Positions 24,173 to 35,825 of a DNA stretch of 64,000 nucleotides are shown here, piece by piece. The notes beneath the pieces were generated by a model, which saw nothing but the letters and a program-made list of their open reading frames with translations, ran no database searches and had not been told where the DNA came from. Position 1 is the first letter of the stretch; every line of letters begins with the position of its first letter. Source of the DNA: Pisolithus tinctorius (taxonomy: Eukaryota; Basidiomycota; Agaricomycetes; Boletales; Pisolithaceae); the NCBI GenBank assembly GCA_024663395.1, contig JANFAH010000017.1:124001-188000 (forward strand). Direction: 5' to 3'. Position numbers and translations under genes: made by a program.

Positions 24173-24199
24173 GGATAGTATTTTGTTAATTTCCTGATG
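24164..24199 (-). repeat. Plavaka right terminal inverted repeat
   Basis: Reverse complement starts CATCAGGAAATTAACAAA and continues with TACTATCC and ACTTATTT, matching 16,535-16,570. Confidence 0.85.
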
Positions 24200-24329
24200 G
24201 ACAGTCAGGTGGGGAGGATGGGACGTGATTGTCAAGGCATGCGGTGATTATGTGGGGTGCACTGGTGGTCTTCTGACAGGTGTTCTGGTCTCTGTATTCC
24301 TGTGCCGGGTGTTATCATTCGTCGTGATG

Positions 24330-25994
24330 TCATTTGGGTACCTCACCTGGTGCTAGTTGTAGTCTTTTCGTGTCTGACACAAACTTGAGTAGATGGGGTA
24401 GTGCTGCCGAGTTGGAGAGGATGTATGGTAGCAATGTTGTGTCTCTTCCTAGTGCGTTACGGAGTATGTGCCACTCTCTGTTGTATCTGGGGCATTGAAA
24501 CAGGAAGTGGTGTATGTCCTCAGGGGAGGTTTCCCCGCACTGTAGGCACATAGGTGTGTCGCTTCGTTTGAAGCGGTGCAGGTATTTGTTGAGCAGTATG
24601 TGTCCTGTTCTTAGCTGTATGTACAACCCGGATTGTTTCTTGGGTAGCGAGGCAACTAGTTTTGTGTACGATGATCCTGGGAGGAGGGGGTCTACTATGG
24701 AGATGCAGTCGTAGCATGGGGATTTTTGCCATTCACTGTTCCATAGTGTCTTTAATTTTGCAGCGTGGTATTGTTTGAGGGTGGATATGCTGATGGGGAG
24801 GCATTTTGTTAATATTGGTGGTAGTTCCTCTGGGAGACTTGTGGACTCCATCCTCTTTGCTGCGTGCTTTGCTTCTCTGTCTGCCAGCTTGTTCCCTTCT
24901 ATCTCCATGTGGCCTGCTATCCACCGAAGCATGATGTTTTTTCTTGGTAGTCGATTTTCCCTGCATATTTTGCGGATCATCAACCTGAATTGTAAGAGTA
25001 GGTGATGTCCTGGTTTAGCTGACAGGTGCTCACTAGATCTGATTACTGCTTGATTGTCCATGAGCACTGAGGCCGGGTAAGTGACTTCATCCCTGGTGGC
25101 CAAGATTTGTGTGGCTAGGAGAAGCGCTGCTGCTTCTGCTTCGAATACCATGTGTTCCGATGTTTGGCCTAGGTGGTAGCATAGCGTGGTGATGTGTTTG
25201 AAGTCTACGTATAGGACAGCTGCCACTCCCACTCCTCCTTCCGTGCACGAGCCATCTGTGAAGATTAAGGTTCAGTCTTTTGTTTGTGTGAAGTCTTTGA
25301 CTGCTTCTTTCTTGTTGGGTGTGATGGCTATCATGTGTAGAGGGGGTGCACTAGGTGGTATGGGGCAGGGGATGATTGTTTCGATGGTTTCAGGTGAGAC
25401 TTCTAAGTTGTGGAGGAGTCGGTGAAGTGCGGTCCTGTGGCATTTGATGTTTCTTTTTGCTGTTCTGTTGACATGTGGATGGAGGGGGTGCATGTTTGGT
25501 AGAGACGATAGGTGGAGGGCAGTTTTGTATAGTGTGTGTTGAATGAGCAGTGTCGCCGGGGGTATGTTTGCATGTGCTAGTAGGGCATCAGTGGGCGTGG
25601 TTTTTAGGGCTCCCGTTACTGCCAGCGCTGCCATTCTTTGGATCGTTGTGATACGTTTAGCTATTCCTTTTGACCCTTTCATGGTGGATGAATGGCTGCC
25701 AGTGTAGGTTGGTTGGAGCCAGACCGGCATGGCGTACATCACTTTCAGTATTATGACTGCCTGGTAAAGTTGGCGCATGAGCTTTGTGGGGATTCCCCAG
25801 GATGTTGATGATAGTCTTCTTAGGAGTAGGGCTTGCTTCGTTCCCTTGGCTATCGCTTGTGCGGCCTGCGCCTTCCATCTTAATTCTTGATCTAGTATTA
25901 CACCTAGGAACTTGTGAGTGTGTGTCAGGTTTATGGTAGAATCTCTCAGCATTAGTGGTGGTCTGGGTTTGCTTCTGCTTAGTGTGAAGTCCAT
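24330..25994 (-). pseudogene. LINE pol fragment: reverse transcriptase C-terminus, RNase H, zinc knuckle
   Basis: One minus-strand frame from 25,994 to 24,330, broken by a single TGA near 25,272. The first part has the end of a non-LTR reverse transcriptase ('HKFLGVILDQELRWKAQ'). The second has an RNase H domain with 'LIFTDGSC', 'FEAEAAALLLA', 'LMDNQAVIRS' and 'RWIAGHMEIEGNKLAD'. The C-terminus carries 'CLQCGETSPEDIHHFLFQC', a CCHC motif typical of Tad1/Jockey-like fungal LINEs. The endonuclease, ORF1 and RT catalytic core are missing, so this copy is dead on arrival. Confidence 0.9.
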
Positions 25995-26004
25995 GAGTGC
26001 GGCT

Positions 26005-26250
26005 GTGTGGGTTTACCAAACCGGCCGTCTCTTCGTAGCAGTAGTGGAAATGCCCTTGGACTTGCCAGAGGCAACAGGAAGACTGCAGCGCTGGCTGGGG
26101 TAGCTGCGTTGCCGGTATTAACAGGTCCCTGGATGCTTTCAAGAGAACCAATGCTCGCATTATCGTCAGTCGTCCAGCGGTACCAGATCACCTTGATGGG
26201 CTCTTGGGTGTATCGGTTATGAAGTACAAATGTTCTTGGTGGCATTTAGC
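26005..26250 (+). pseudogene. Mcp1-like copy 3, 3' part
   Basis: Continuation of the gene broken at 16,078. After the repeated target site comes 'VYQTGRL' and, in a neighbouring frame, 'AALAGVAALPVLTGPWMLS' and 'REPMLALSSVVQRYQ', the usual C-terminal end of this family. The frame change near 26,060 shows further decay. The stretch 26,250-26,400 matches the tail that follows copy 2 (9,780-9,840). Confidence 0.7.
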
Positions 26251-26400
26251 CTTGTGCGAGGGATGTACGTGTATTTTATCTAAACACATGGGATCGTGCA
26301 TCGAATGAAGATGAGACTGACTACCTCTGCACACAATTTCACAGCTGAGAAGCGTCCAAAGCCGACTCACGAAGATTACGAAACTCTGACACGACCTTCT

Positions 26401-28291
26401 CACAGCGGGCAAATGCCCTGGGGAACTGCTTCTAAATCGAGCTGGGAATTCGCTACGGACGTAAAAATTGAGTGGTGATTTAAGAAATCTAAAGTGTAGA
26501 GAGAATATGACGATAGGTCAATGACTTGGTGGCTTTTTCTAACAAAAAGTACGAGAGATTCAGGCCGTAGTTAAGGGGATTCTCCGAGACACAACAAATT
26601 TCTCAAATAGCAGTTGTGATGAGCCGTTGAAGTCGCAGTGCCTGTGTGAAACTCAGTGGCAGTGCCCTTTGCCCTGCCACAGGACGAGTACTTCGCGTTT
26701 CAAGCACATAATAAGTGCCCCTGCTCGTCTTGGATTGATGAAGTTCCTCTCAAGATATGGCTCATCTGATTCATCGCTTCGTTTCTACGTTTCAAGCATA
26801 TCTTTTCTGGTCTAAGGTAGGCCTAATGCATCACGCATTTTCCTGCAGTACGCAGCACTAAACAGCTCACTAGATCTGAAATTCCTTTCACAAATGTGGC
26901 GCATCTGCGTCGTATTCAGGACGCCTCGTTCTCTGTCCACCGTGGTCACATATTTACAAGGCTATTTTCCAACTTGCGCTTAGGGCTTCTCTTCAGCGTG
27001 CCTGCAGCGCGATCAGCTCAGTAGCTGATTCACTTCTCTCTAGTAGTCTGACCCCACGACACTTTTCGAGGACGATGGCAACCTGCTGTCAGTACCAGAT
27101 CCCAGTCTTGGCGCGCGACTCACATGACTTGGCGATGGCGGTAGCAATTTTACTTAAGGTAAACCCGACCTTTGTCCTCTCGATTTATCCTAGATCTAAG
27201 CTTTGTCAGGATGGTCGCTGAAAGTAATTCTACTGCTCCACAGGTGGCACAGACCACTCACGACGCCGATCGAACAGCAGCGACGTCACACATAACCCGT
27301 CTTGATACTCTCAACGGCGTAATGTTTGGTGATCCACAGGTTCGGAGCTCTGTCTGACAATGATATAATAATGGAAATTGACCGAGAGATTCAGTCTCGT
27401 AACAATATCAATACGGTATCTTTCTCTGCCCGAACATCCTCCTCACGAGTACAGTCACGAGAAGAAATTCCAGTATCGGACCATTTTCAAACTTCTGTGT
27501 CCTCACAAGAACCTACACCGGTCATCCGAAGACCACCACTTTCCTCTGACGACGGTGTTGTTGAGCATGACGAACGGTCAAGGGCCCAAACATGACAGAA
27601 CAAAGGTCAGGAGGAATTTCTGAATCGTCACGTTTATGTCTTGTCAGCTAAGCCATCAACCCTCGATCTTATCACAGCACGTGGGGCACAAGAACTGCCT
27701 TGTACCGCGTCATTCATCGCTAATATTAAAAGGTCCACCTACCTCAAGGTTTCGTTCTCCAACGCCTCTCCTCCCCCCGGCAAGCAAGATGCTCCAACAA
27801 GTTACATTCAAGATTACGCTGCGAAATGAGAATGGCGATACTACTGCAGTAAGTTAGGTTCTCGTTCACTTACATCTTTCTGAAGCTAATAGCGCATAGG
27901 ACTCACCCGTTAGATGGGCAGTTGCATCTCTCGCGTTCTTTGTCTCTTGGTGTATGTGCATGTACCTGCCTTCTTGCGCAGCACCAAACATTGATCGATA
28001 CAAGTCCGCAGGTGGGCTCCTTTAGTCCACTGATGTTGATATACTCATTGACGCGATAATCGACTGTGACGCCTGATCGTACCAAAGAGCGAAAAAGTCT
28101 ACGGGTCACATATAGCCCGCGAAACATGAACGCGTGACACCCCCGGAAGCAGTGCATACTCCATACGTAGAATACTGCAATGCTGGTATGCGCTAGGTAT
28201 CATCGATTTTTATACCGATACAGTATCCTCTACAGACACCGGACTAGAACTACGTTTCTTACCGGGGCTTTCTTGAGCGCGATCGGCGGGT
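26401..28291 (+). repeat. Left 1.89-kb inverted repeat of the CACTA-type element
   Basis: Pairs with 49,045-50,932. Differences are rare (for example GACGTAAAA versus GACATAAAA near 26,460). It contains truncated 5' exons of the gene seen at 45.1-47.3 kb ('STAPQVAQTTHDAD' near 27,240; 'DNDIIMEIDREIQ' near 27,360) followed by a module starting ATGACAGAACAAAGGTC at 27,591. No intact gene is seen in it. Confidence 0.92.
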
Positions 28292-28448
28292 GTACGGTTG
28301 GTACTGTCCTCGATAGTAATTGATTGCAGGGAAATGAATAGCTACTGCGATACAACATAAGTCTACATACGTAGAAGCCCACAATCTCAGTCAGGTTCCC
28401 TGAGCTACTTGTATTGAAATGATGTTCGTGCGAATGTTAGTTCTATAC

Positions 28449-31400
28449 TCAACAAGTCACTGGCAGCCTATAAGCGATGAATGTAGTAGTACGCACCCTG
28501 TTCAATGATAGTACAACAAGCTTTCTCGCAAGTTCTGTGCTCTCGTATGGGCAACCTGCGAAGTGACTGACAATGTTGTAGCTCCTTATGACTCGCTCCC
28601 CATCCAAGAAGTTGCTGAAGCAGAGGCGAGTCGAAAGGAGAGGAAACTTTCGGTATGGGTCGTACGTAGCCTGCTGATCTGAGAGCTCTCGGAACTGGCG
28701 TAAAACAAAAAAGAACTCGGTGATTGTGATGTTCTCGGGTGGAAGACTTGCCCGTCGGTGGGTGAAGATACGTTGGATTTCACCAGCCCGCTCGAAGGTT
28801 TCTCCTTCCACAGTAAACAATATCCGACTATTACCCACGTGGCTCGATGCACATGTGTATAATACGCCCTTTAGTTTGACTGACTGCCGTTCCTGTACAC
28901 ACAGGCTCGATGACACGTACAAACGGGTGAGGATCATCGTCTTCATATGAGATATAGCATCGAGGAAGTCTTCCTTCATTGAGACATTCGAGCAAGGATT
29001 TGTATTGATCCATAGAAAGCTGCGTGAGTTTATCGTGCTTCTCTGTGATTTCGGGCGTATCACTGTTGTCGTCGGATGAGTTAACTGGAGCCTCGAGACC
29101 ATCTCCTGCTGTACCGGTGAGGGGTGACTTCAAATATTGAGAAAACGCGCCCTGAATTCCTCGAAACGCATCTGGAAGGCTGTCCTGTCTGAGAAGTGCC
29201 TTCAGGTTGCTTCCTTGGCAAAATGCCTTCAGTATAGTAAGTTCCATTTCCCCTGGGGAAAGAAAAAGGGCCAATCAGTATGCCTTCAACAAAGCTATCA
29301 ATTTTTCATAACACGAACCTAGTTTAGAGTTTGTATTGTAACGTTCCAATATACCATTGTAATGTTCAAATGGAAATGCCCACCATCCGTGTGCTGGTCC
29401 GAATGCGCGCAAGCATTCTGGTACGTGAAGGGAGGCATGGTTATTGAATACCAGAGCGCGCGGACCGAAGATTTCTGCAGTACTCTGGACGTAGTATGCC
29501 ATAAACTGTCCAACTATGTTGGCATGCTGCTCCGATGTTGAACGCATCGTCGCCCAGCGGATGGCTATCACGAGTGACAGATAGTTGTGAAGAAGAGACC
29601 GGTCCCTCTCGCTAGCACTTTCAGTTCCCCAGATCCTAGACAACGATATCACCAGATTAACAAGGCAAACAGTGCGCCATTGGTCAGCCTTTAACTTTCC
29701 ATGAGCTCGACTTCCGAAGTTCCGGGGGGCACGGGCCATCCATGACGGCAGCGACGTCTTGGACATATCTGACCAAACCTCTGCAAGTACAGTTTGGTTC
29801 AGAATTATGGTCGTCGGGGCACTCTCCCATGCATGTAGATAGGTCAGCCGTTGGACGAAGGGAACGGTTGTGGGCATCTGACTTCTGACTGGCTCCGCTT
29901 ATACTGACGGCCTGAGATAAGAACTATAAAATTAACGAGTGCCATCACTGCGTCACTTACCCAGTCAATTAATGCTTGCGCGTATGCTGTCTTGCCGATG
30001 GTTTGATCACTTTTGGTCAGCCGAACCAAGGGATTGATATTAATGGCGGGGATTGGAGGTGTAACGTTGTTGGCATTTGCAAGCGCAACAATGTAGCCTC
30101 TCCTCAGGCGAGTCAGTGCCGTTATCGAACCAATCTTGATGGCATTAATGCCAGCATTCAGCTGTCTTTGTTGTTCCTCGGGCGTGTGGAGTTGTGTATG
30201 AGGATCTTCGGCGGGCTTGGAATCAGCGCTGAGGCCCAGAACATTGCGGCAATGATGTTGGAGATCACCAATGAAGAAATTATGCATACAATCCACAACT
30301 ACAAACTGGGTTGGGTTCCAGTATGGCAGGCGAAGTAATTCCGTCCACCTGATGCCGAATGTAGTGTATATTTGCTGTCGGATGCCCTCTGTGGCTGCAT
30401 TCTTCCACAATGTGGCAATCGCAACATGCTCCTGCCAGGTACGACGCCTCCACGACGAAACATCAACATTGGCAGTGTTCCAGCCATCCTGTAGGCAGAA
30501 CGCACAATACTTGCCTGGGTGTGAGCCGAGACCAGCAAATCCCGCGGTCTTGCGTGCTGCCAACATATCACAGACGAGCGGTATGACTGCACAGCGCACG
30601 AGACACCCCAGTGGGTGGAGGGCTGTGCAAGTTAGTTGTAGGCCAGGTGACCAGCCCTTAAGCAAGTCGTCGACAAGAGGGGAGAGAACATGGTTGATTT
30701 GATCATGGGAAGGTTCTTTGGGGCCAGGGATGATGCCAGCGAGGTAAACATTTTCAATGGAGTAACGCGAGTGGACCGGGAGGTTGTTGCAAATCATGTA
30801 GATGACGCCAAACGAAACGTGTTTGCCACTTTGTTTGTTTCCAAAGGGGTTGAACCAGTCGACGAATAAACTGAACCCCAGTCGTACCTCGTTGTGCGGG
30901 TTGTGGGAACCAAAGAAAGGGCGGTTGTCGGGACCTTTGAACTCTCGAAACACGCTACCGTCCCAGATGTCAAATAGTACATCTGGCTGGTGTATGGAAG
31001 GGGCGTGGCGCAAACTTTTCATGGTATCCGCTCTCGAGAGAAAGCGAGCGATCCATGATGGCAACGACTGATACCAAAATCGACGGAAGGGGTCGAAATG
31101 TCCATTTTCTCCTGGGCGAGAGAAGAGCTGGGCCCCACATGGGCGACTAGTGGGCGTTGCGCGGTGACTGCACTTTAGTGGTACATCCGCATATTCATTG
31201 TCCCGCTGCTCGGGGAACGGACCATAGAGACTGAAGCACACTGAGCAACAAACATACTGATGTAATTCCGGATCCACACGAAGGATATTCACGGCTGTTC
31301 GAATATCAGTAGGCCATGCAGAACCAAGGCTTTGTATTTGCTCTTGTACCCTCTTCCGCCCACCTGATGAGTCGAAGGCATCGGCAACCACCCTACCCAG

Positions 31401-32517
31401 TGCTGAGATAACTACGGCATGGAATACGGCAAGGAGAAAGTTCGAATGCTGTCTTGATAACCCAGAAAGTAGGTGTAAAGTACTTGCTGCAAGAATGCTT
31501 AATAACAGAGGAACCGCGACGTCGGCCAACAAATCGAAAACGGAATATAGGTGATCTAATTTGAAACAATGATCAGCATACGTCCCAGTCTATAGGAACG
31601 TGTACGTACTTGATTTGACGATAACTGGAAATTCGAGTGCTCCCGTATCGTGGATTTTCCTGCCCCTTTGGCGGAGCCATTCGTACCCCACCATTCGGTC
31701 GAGATAAACTTGGTGCTCACGGATTTCAGCCGTAAGTCTCTCCTTTTCCACCTGCGCATCTGCATCCTCGTTGCTCGGGACGGCCTTCACAAGATCCAAT
31801 AGCTTCCCCACTAGTTGCTGATGAACGACAAAATGCCGTGAAGCAGCCGCATCAATTCCGGGTGGGGCATCATCCTCACGATCTCCAGAAGGTACTGGAA
31901 GGAATACGAGACTTCCTGAGTTGGTAGTAGATAGGGTAGATATGGCGGAATTAAAGAGAGTGCGATAGTGACCCAGGGATTCCAATGGAGCTAGAGCACG
32001 GTCTGAACCTCATGCTAGGCAGCAGCAGGAACATCACATTTACTTACTGTGTGTGTAACCAGAAGAAGGTACTACCTGCGGCAAGAGCCTAGGCACAGGC
32101 GTAGAAACCGCTGAAGCATCCCGTGACGGAACGGACACCGAGGTGTGCGTCGATTCACCCAACGAAACTGTAGTAAAACTCCAGCTCGCCACGATCCTTA
32201 TTAGTTACAACAAGACTCACCCGGTTGGCTTACTGCCACTTGCAGATTCCCAGCCTCGCCGTGGAGAATCCGAGATGATACAACGGAGTCATCAGTCCCC
32301 ATCCCGAAGCTGGAATCGGCCACAAGCACGTCTAGTTGCATCTGGCCTGTCTGTCTGGCCGCTCTCCATATCTTATCGTCTCGTCAGGTGTTGATGGACG
32401 GTCGACGCCGGGAGTAGACTGGCCAGGCTTGGGCACCTGTGTCATTGGATTTGGGTCTAGGGACTTGACACATTGGTAGACTTCACACGTGCAGCGTTGC
32501 TTAACTGCAGGTGCCAT
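28449..32517 (-). CDS. Tnp2-type (CACTA) transposase
   Basis: Multi-exon minus-strand gene. The first exon, 'MAPAVKQRCTCEVYQC' (32,517), carries a Cys-rich start. The core frame 31,532-29,944 holds Tnp2 motifs: 'DIWDGSVFREFKGPDNRPFF', 'GFSLFVDWFNPFGNKQSGKH', 'NVYLAGIIPGPKEPSHDQIN', 'LLKGWSPGLQLTCTALHPLG', 'CAFCLQDGW'. Next come 'WRTVCLVNLVISLSRIWG', 'IRWATMRSTSEQHANIVGQF' and 'AFGPAHGWWAFPFEHYNG' (29,700-29,360). The C-terminus gives 'GEIQRIFTHRR', 'DPYRKFPLLSTRLCFSNFLD' and 'ERVIRSYNIVSHFAGCPY'. Exon joins at 31.6, 29.93, 29.8 and 29.25 kb are plausible. A frame change near 28,850-28,930 is not explained by an intron and may be a disabling shift. Family role: cut-and-paste transposition using CACTA-type ends. 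Confidence 0.85.
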
Positions 32518-33569
32518 TAAGCTGGGTGGAGTTGCAGCTTATGTATATAAAGATCTCGCTTTGCAACTTACAAGTTAGCTTATGAAGTCGTTGACAGTTC
32601 AGTATGCACAGGTCGGACTCATCCGCTGTGATCATGTCAATTATGTATTATCGGTTTCCAAATCACAACCAACTGCGAAATTACAAAAACTACAGAGGGA
32701 TGTAATGTCACGAAGACCAAGAATTAGTACAAAGCAAAACGAAGCGACAGGGCTGATGACGACATGATGCGTCCATTACTCTACAACCAGATTCTCCGTG
32801 TGGTTCATTACTTCTGTGGTTGGACTGGTGATATGGTTGGTGAAACGCCAATGCAACAGTAGTGAACAAACGAACACATACCTAGGGCATGGCATCCCAG
32901 CCGGCACCTGCCCTGGGGACCCTGCACTGCAAGAAGGCATCAAGCAATGTTGCTTCATCGAAGGCATATTTGCAGGGGCGAACACGGTACTTGTGGCAGT
33001 TCACAGTGTACTTGAAGCACCAAAACATCGCTGAGTTGGCAAAGGAAATTCGGAATGTTTGATATTCGACAGAAAACGTCACGGTGTTGCTCTAAAGTGT
33101 CTCAGTCAATTTGACCTAATAGCAGGTACAATAAACGTACATTGTCGTCCCATCCAAGGGGAAGAGCACCTTGTGCACGCTCAACTTGGTTTGGGCACAG
33201 AGAACGGCCAAGGTTGATGAAAGGTGACTTGATTAGAAACCATGCTATCGGGAGCCATAAGTAATGAGCGCCGTCGGATAGAATTTAGATTCCTACGATA
33301 ATCCCCCATGTACTGCGGAGCTAAGACGACAATGGATGCGGGGGCTGGCAGGGAGATGGGAACAGCGGTAGAGGCCCACAACACGGTGATAAACGCGTGC
33401 TCGGTTGCATAGAGAATATTTACGCTGAGTATGCTCGAATGAGACGCGTTTCATAAGTTGAACTTTCTTATACACTCACCCACTTAAGTTCAAAACGAGA
33501 CTAGCGGTAGGAGCAGAGTCGGAGTCCATTTGAGATAGAGTGAGTTAGAGCGAGGCGTGTCGCAGTAAA

Positions 33570-33795
33570 TTGTTGGGAGCGAAACCGCTGTAGATGGGCC
33601 TTTAATATGCGAGATGCACCACATTTCTCCGCCAGTCGAGGGACAAAGGACGTGGTGCATGGCATCCTAGGGCGTTCTGTCCAACTACCATTTGCGCTTC
33701 ACGCCCCACGTGCTGGTGATAGGACCACTTTGGGGTGATATGGACATAAAGGTGACAATTCGGAAAATTTTCCGACCTTTGTTCTGTCATGGACT
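33570..33795 (-). repeat. Diverged copy of the ATGACAGAACAAAGGTC module
   Basis: On the minus strand this reads ATGACAGAACAAAGGTCGG and then follows the module in the inverted ends (27,591-27,850) and at 48,137-48,420, with shared blocks such as AGCACGTGGGGC. It directly precedes the start codon of the plus-strand gene at 33,789. Confidence 0.7.
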
Positions 33796-34402
33796 ACCAA
33801 CCATACTACCCGCCGATCACCCTCAGGAAAACTTTCGGGAAAGAGCGTAGCCCCAGTCCAAGCCACTCCGAGATCACTGCTCGCAAGATATTCGACTTCG
33901 AGTCTGAGGACACGATTCAGAGCCCAGCGTCAGTGGAGAAAACGGAGTGCAACCGGGATCTTATTCCCCCCCCACACGGCTCACTCTCAAGGCCGAACAG
34001 CGGCGGGTATGCATTGCGGGAAGTGCTGGCGTGGGGGAATGACACTTATGACTCCGTCCAGGCACGTGAAAGAGATCCTACCACATCTCTGCAAATCTAA
34101 CTTTCAGTCCCCTAGAAAGGGCTGCATCTCGTGTGTGAGAAGTATCTGGATATGAATCATCCGTACCATGTTCAAAGACTGGAATCACTCACAGCCTTCT
34201 TTGAGGTCGTGAGTGAAATGCACGGCGAATTACGTGCTTTCTTTCTTCCATGATATTTTAGGCTCGGGAGCAATTTCCCATCCTTAATCGCTATCAAGAC
34301 TCGTGGCCAGCAAGAGATTTTGCCAAGATGTACCTCAAAAACAAAGTTGGTACTGACAAAGCTAAGGCGAGGACGAGAAACAGGGCGACTGATAACGACT
34401 GA
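33789..34402 (+). CDS. Unknown conserved-looking protein, about 150-170 residues
   Basis: Exon 1 starts 'MDYQPYYPPITLRKTFGKER' and is Ser/Pro-rich with 'SPSPSHSEITARKIFDFESE'. An intron ends CCCCTAG near 34,116. Exon 2 gives 'KGLHLVCEKYLDMNHPYHVQ' and 'RLESLTAFFE'. A GTCGTGAGTG...TTTTAG intron leads to exon 3, 'AREQFPILNRYQDSWPARDF' and 'AKMYLKNKVGTDKAKARTRN', stopping at TGA 34,400. The exon 1 donor is uncertain. The helical middle and aromatic-proline motif look like a basidiomycete family I cannot name. It is first of the cargo genes and sits against a repeat module. Confidence 0.6.
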
Positions 34403-34571
34403 TATGGTGATATATGGTGAGTGCCATCTCAGAAGTAACAATATGTATTTCGAGTGATCAGCTGGGTACAGTGAGGTGCTGGACGTCATTACGAGAGTAG
34501 CAAGATCTAGGTAGATCTAGAGGACAAAGGGGAAATGAAACGTGACGATATCTTATCCTGATGCCTTTCAG

Positions 34572-34907
34572 TTAACGCTTTTTCCCCTGACGCCTAGCTG
34601 ATCGGCCGATTTCTACGACAATCGTAGAAAGCGGCACTACGACGGAATTGACGGTTCGGGTTAAGTTTGTCATCATAGCACGCTCGCTCTGCTCAGAGCC
34701 GCTACCTCCAATCTTTTCTTTGTGTGCAAGTGGGATGTTAATGACGACGGGATCATGGGTAAGCCTTTGTCGCCCAGAAGCATAAGTATTCGAACCAACT
34801 TCGCTAGGTTCAGTAACCAGATTTGTTTGGAATTCTTTTCGTCTATCACAACCACTCTTCTCTGATGGGCCCTTCTCGCTGCCAGACCCTTCTGAGACGC
34901 TCTCCAC
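34572..34907 (-). CDS. Possible small hydrophilic protein (111 residues)
   Basis: An uninterrupted frame starting 'MESVSEGSGSEKGPSEKSG' and ending in a basic 'ARRQGKKR'. No domain. It could be real and divergent to the RING gene, or a shadow of the RING gene's unresolved 5' exons. Confidence 0.25.
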   Translation of the reverse strand: MESVSEGSGSEKGPSEKSGCDRRKEFQTNLVTEPSEVGSNTYASGRQRLTHDPVVINIPLAHKEKIGGSGSEQSERAMMTNLTRTVNSVVVPLSTIVVEIGRSARRQGKKR

Positions 34908-35006
34908 GCGCGCTCACTCAGTCCCCAGTGGGTCGTAATCCTGCCTGACTCGCTTCCTTCGCGTCGCACTTCTTCGACGACGACAGAAGAATTACTAGCT
35001 AAAATC

Positions 35007-35716
35007 ATGAAGGTCATGGATGTCTTGGAGAAAGATATGAAGCAACGGCGCACTGTGAGTCATTTATTGGATACCAGAACATCCACCTGACGAGTTGTAT
35101 CATCAGGAATTCAAGCAATTGAAACAACGAGTACGACATGCCGAGAAAGCTCAAGCACTTGCTGAAGATAGACATGCCAATCTCCAGGGCAACGTCGGTG
35201 AAGTACGTTCAGTGTCTTTTATTACATTAGGCACTCATCGTATGTTCAGTTGGCAACGTCCCAGGCCAGTATAATCAAATGTGTCGTCTGCCAACATTGC
35301 ATGGAACAACCCTTCACGTGAGTCCATCAGCATGCCTTACCGACTCCGTGTTGACCTCTACCTGTAGTATAGTCGAATGCGGACACTCTTTTTGTTACTG
35401 GTGCTTGATGACGTGGTTCCACGCCCTGCTGGAGAAGCAAATTCACTGGCGACCTTCGATTCCCACTCACCTAAAATCAGCTCCGTTCACTGCCGACAAG
35501 ATCAAACAACTAGTCGAGGAAGGACACATTTATAGGCCCTGTTATTCCTGCCCACTTTGTCGCAGGGCCGTTCGCAACAAACCTGTCAAGGTCTTCCTTG
35601 CTTCGGACCTGATCGGGGCAATCGGTGCTCTTGTTCCTCAGAGTTTTCCTGAGATCCCCCCTCTCCCTGCTGACGAAGACCTTTGGGCAGGTGCATTCTA
35701 CAAAATAGGCGATTAG
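35007..35716 (+). CDS. RING-type zinc-finger protein (putative E3 ubiquitin ligase)
   Basis: Exons 35,007-35,054, 35,107-35,202, 35,250-35,317 and 35,368-35,716 join in frame. The N-terminal part is coiled-coil-like ('VMDVLEKDMKQRR', 'QRVRHAEKAQALAEDR'). The RING follows: 'CVVCQHCMEQPFT' joined across the last intron to 'IVECGHSFCYWCLMTWFHAL', closing with 'CYSCPLCRRAV'. The layout matches a basidiomycete RING family with a coiled coil before the RING. RING proteins usually recruit E2 enzymes for ubiquitin transfer. The open frame extends upstream to about 34,900, so the true start may lie in a further 5' exon; the first in-frame ATG is used. It lies within the 24.5-kb element. Confidence 0.8.
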
Positions 35717-35750
35717 GTTTTATTTTGTTTACGGATAGCAGTACAGCTTA

Positions 35751-35825
35751 GTTCGTAGATGTTTCCTTTGCAATTACGCGTCCATTCGTTCGTAGATGTT
35801 TCCTTTGCAACCGTGCATCTATTCT
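35751..35825. repeat. 37-bp direct duplication downstream of the RING gene
   Basis: GTTCGTAGATGTTTCCTTTG occurs at 35,751 and again at 35,788; the two units differ in their last 14 bases. It is probably in the 3' untranslated region. Confidence 0.85.

Larger units (their letters stand above)
16535..24199. mobile_element. Plavaka (CACTA-like) DNA transposon, about 7.7 kb
   Basis: Bounded by inverted repeats starting CATCAGGAAATTAACAAA at each end (about 36 bp, about 3 mismatches). Inside are a plus-strand transposase (19,727-23,133) and a minus-strand partner gene (16,992-19,544) transcribed away from each other, plus subterminal repeats near the right end. Flanking GA on each side may be a 2-bp target duplication, but this is weak. 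The element sits in the 3' untranslated part of the LINE, so it arrived after it. Confidence 0.85.
16079..26004 (-). mobile_element. 5'-truncated Tad1-like LINE, itself interrupted by a Plavaka transposon
   Basis: The 3' end is marked by a run of 26 T on the plus strand (16,076-16,101), i.e. a poly-A tail on the minus strand. The 5' end is at about 26,004, inside the reverse transcriptase region. Both sides carry GTGTGGGTTT (16,069-16,078 and 26,005-26,014); the match extends four bases further left with one C/T difference. LINE sequence is about 2.3 kb once the nested element (16,535-24,199) is removed. It sits in the Mcp1-like gene copy 3. Confidence 0.85.

Noticed and set aside
16535..24199. 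Firm target-site duplication for the Plavaka element
   Set aside because: Only GA on each side is shared; two bases are too few to be evidence.
26627..26815. Possible second BTB fragment in the inverted ends
   Set aside because: Only a short CCCTGCCACAGG stretch resembles the BTB gene; the translation does not follow the family.
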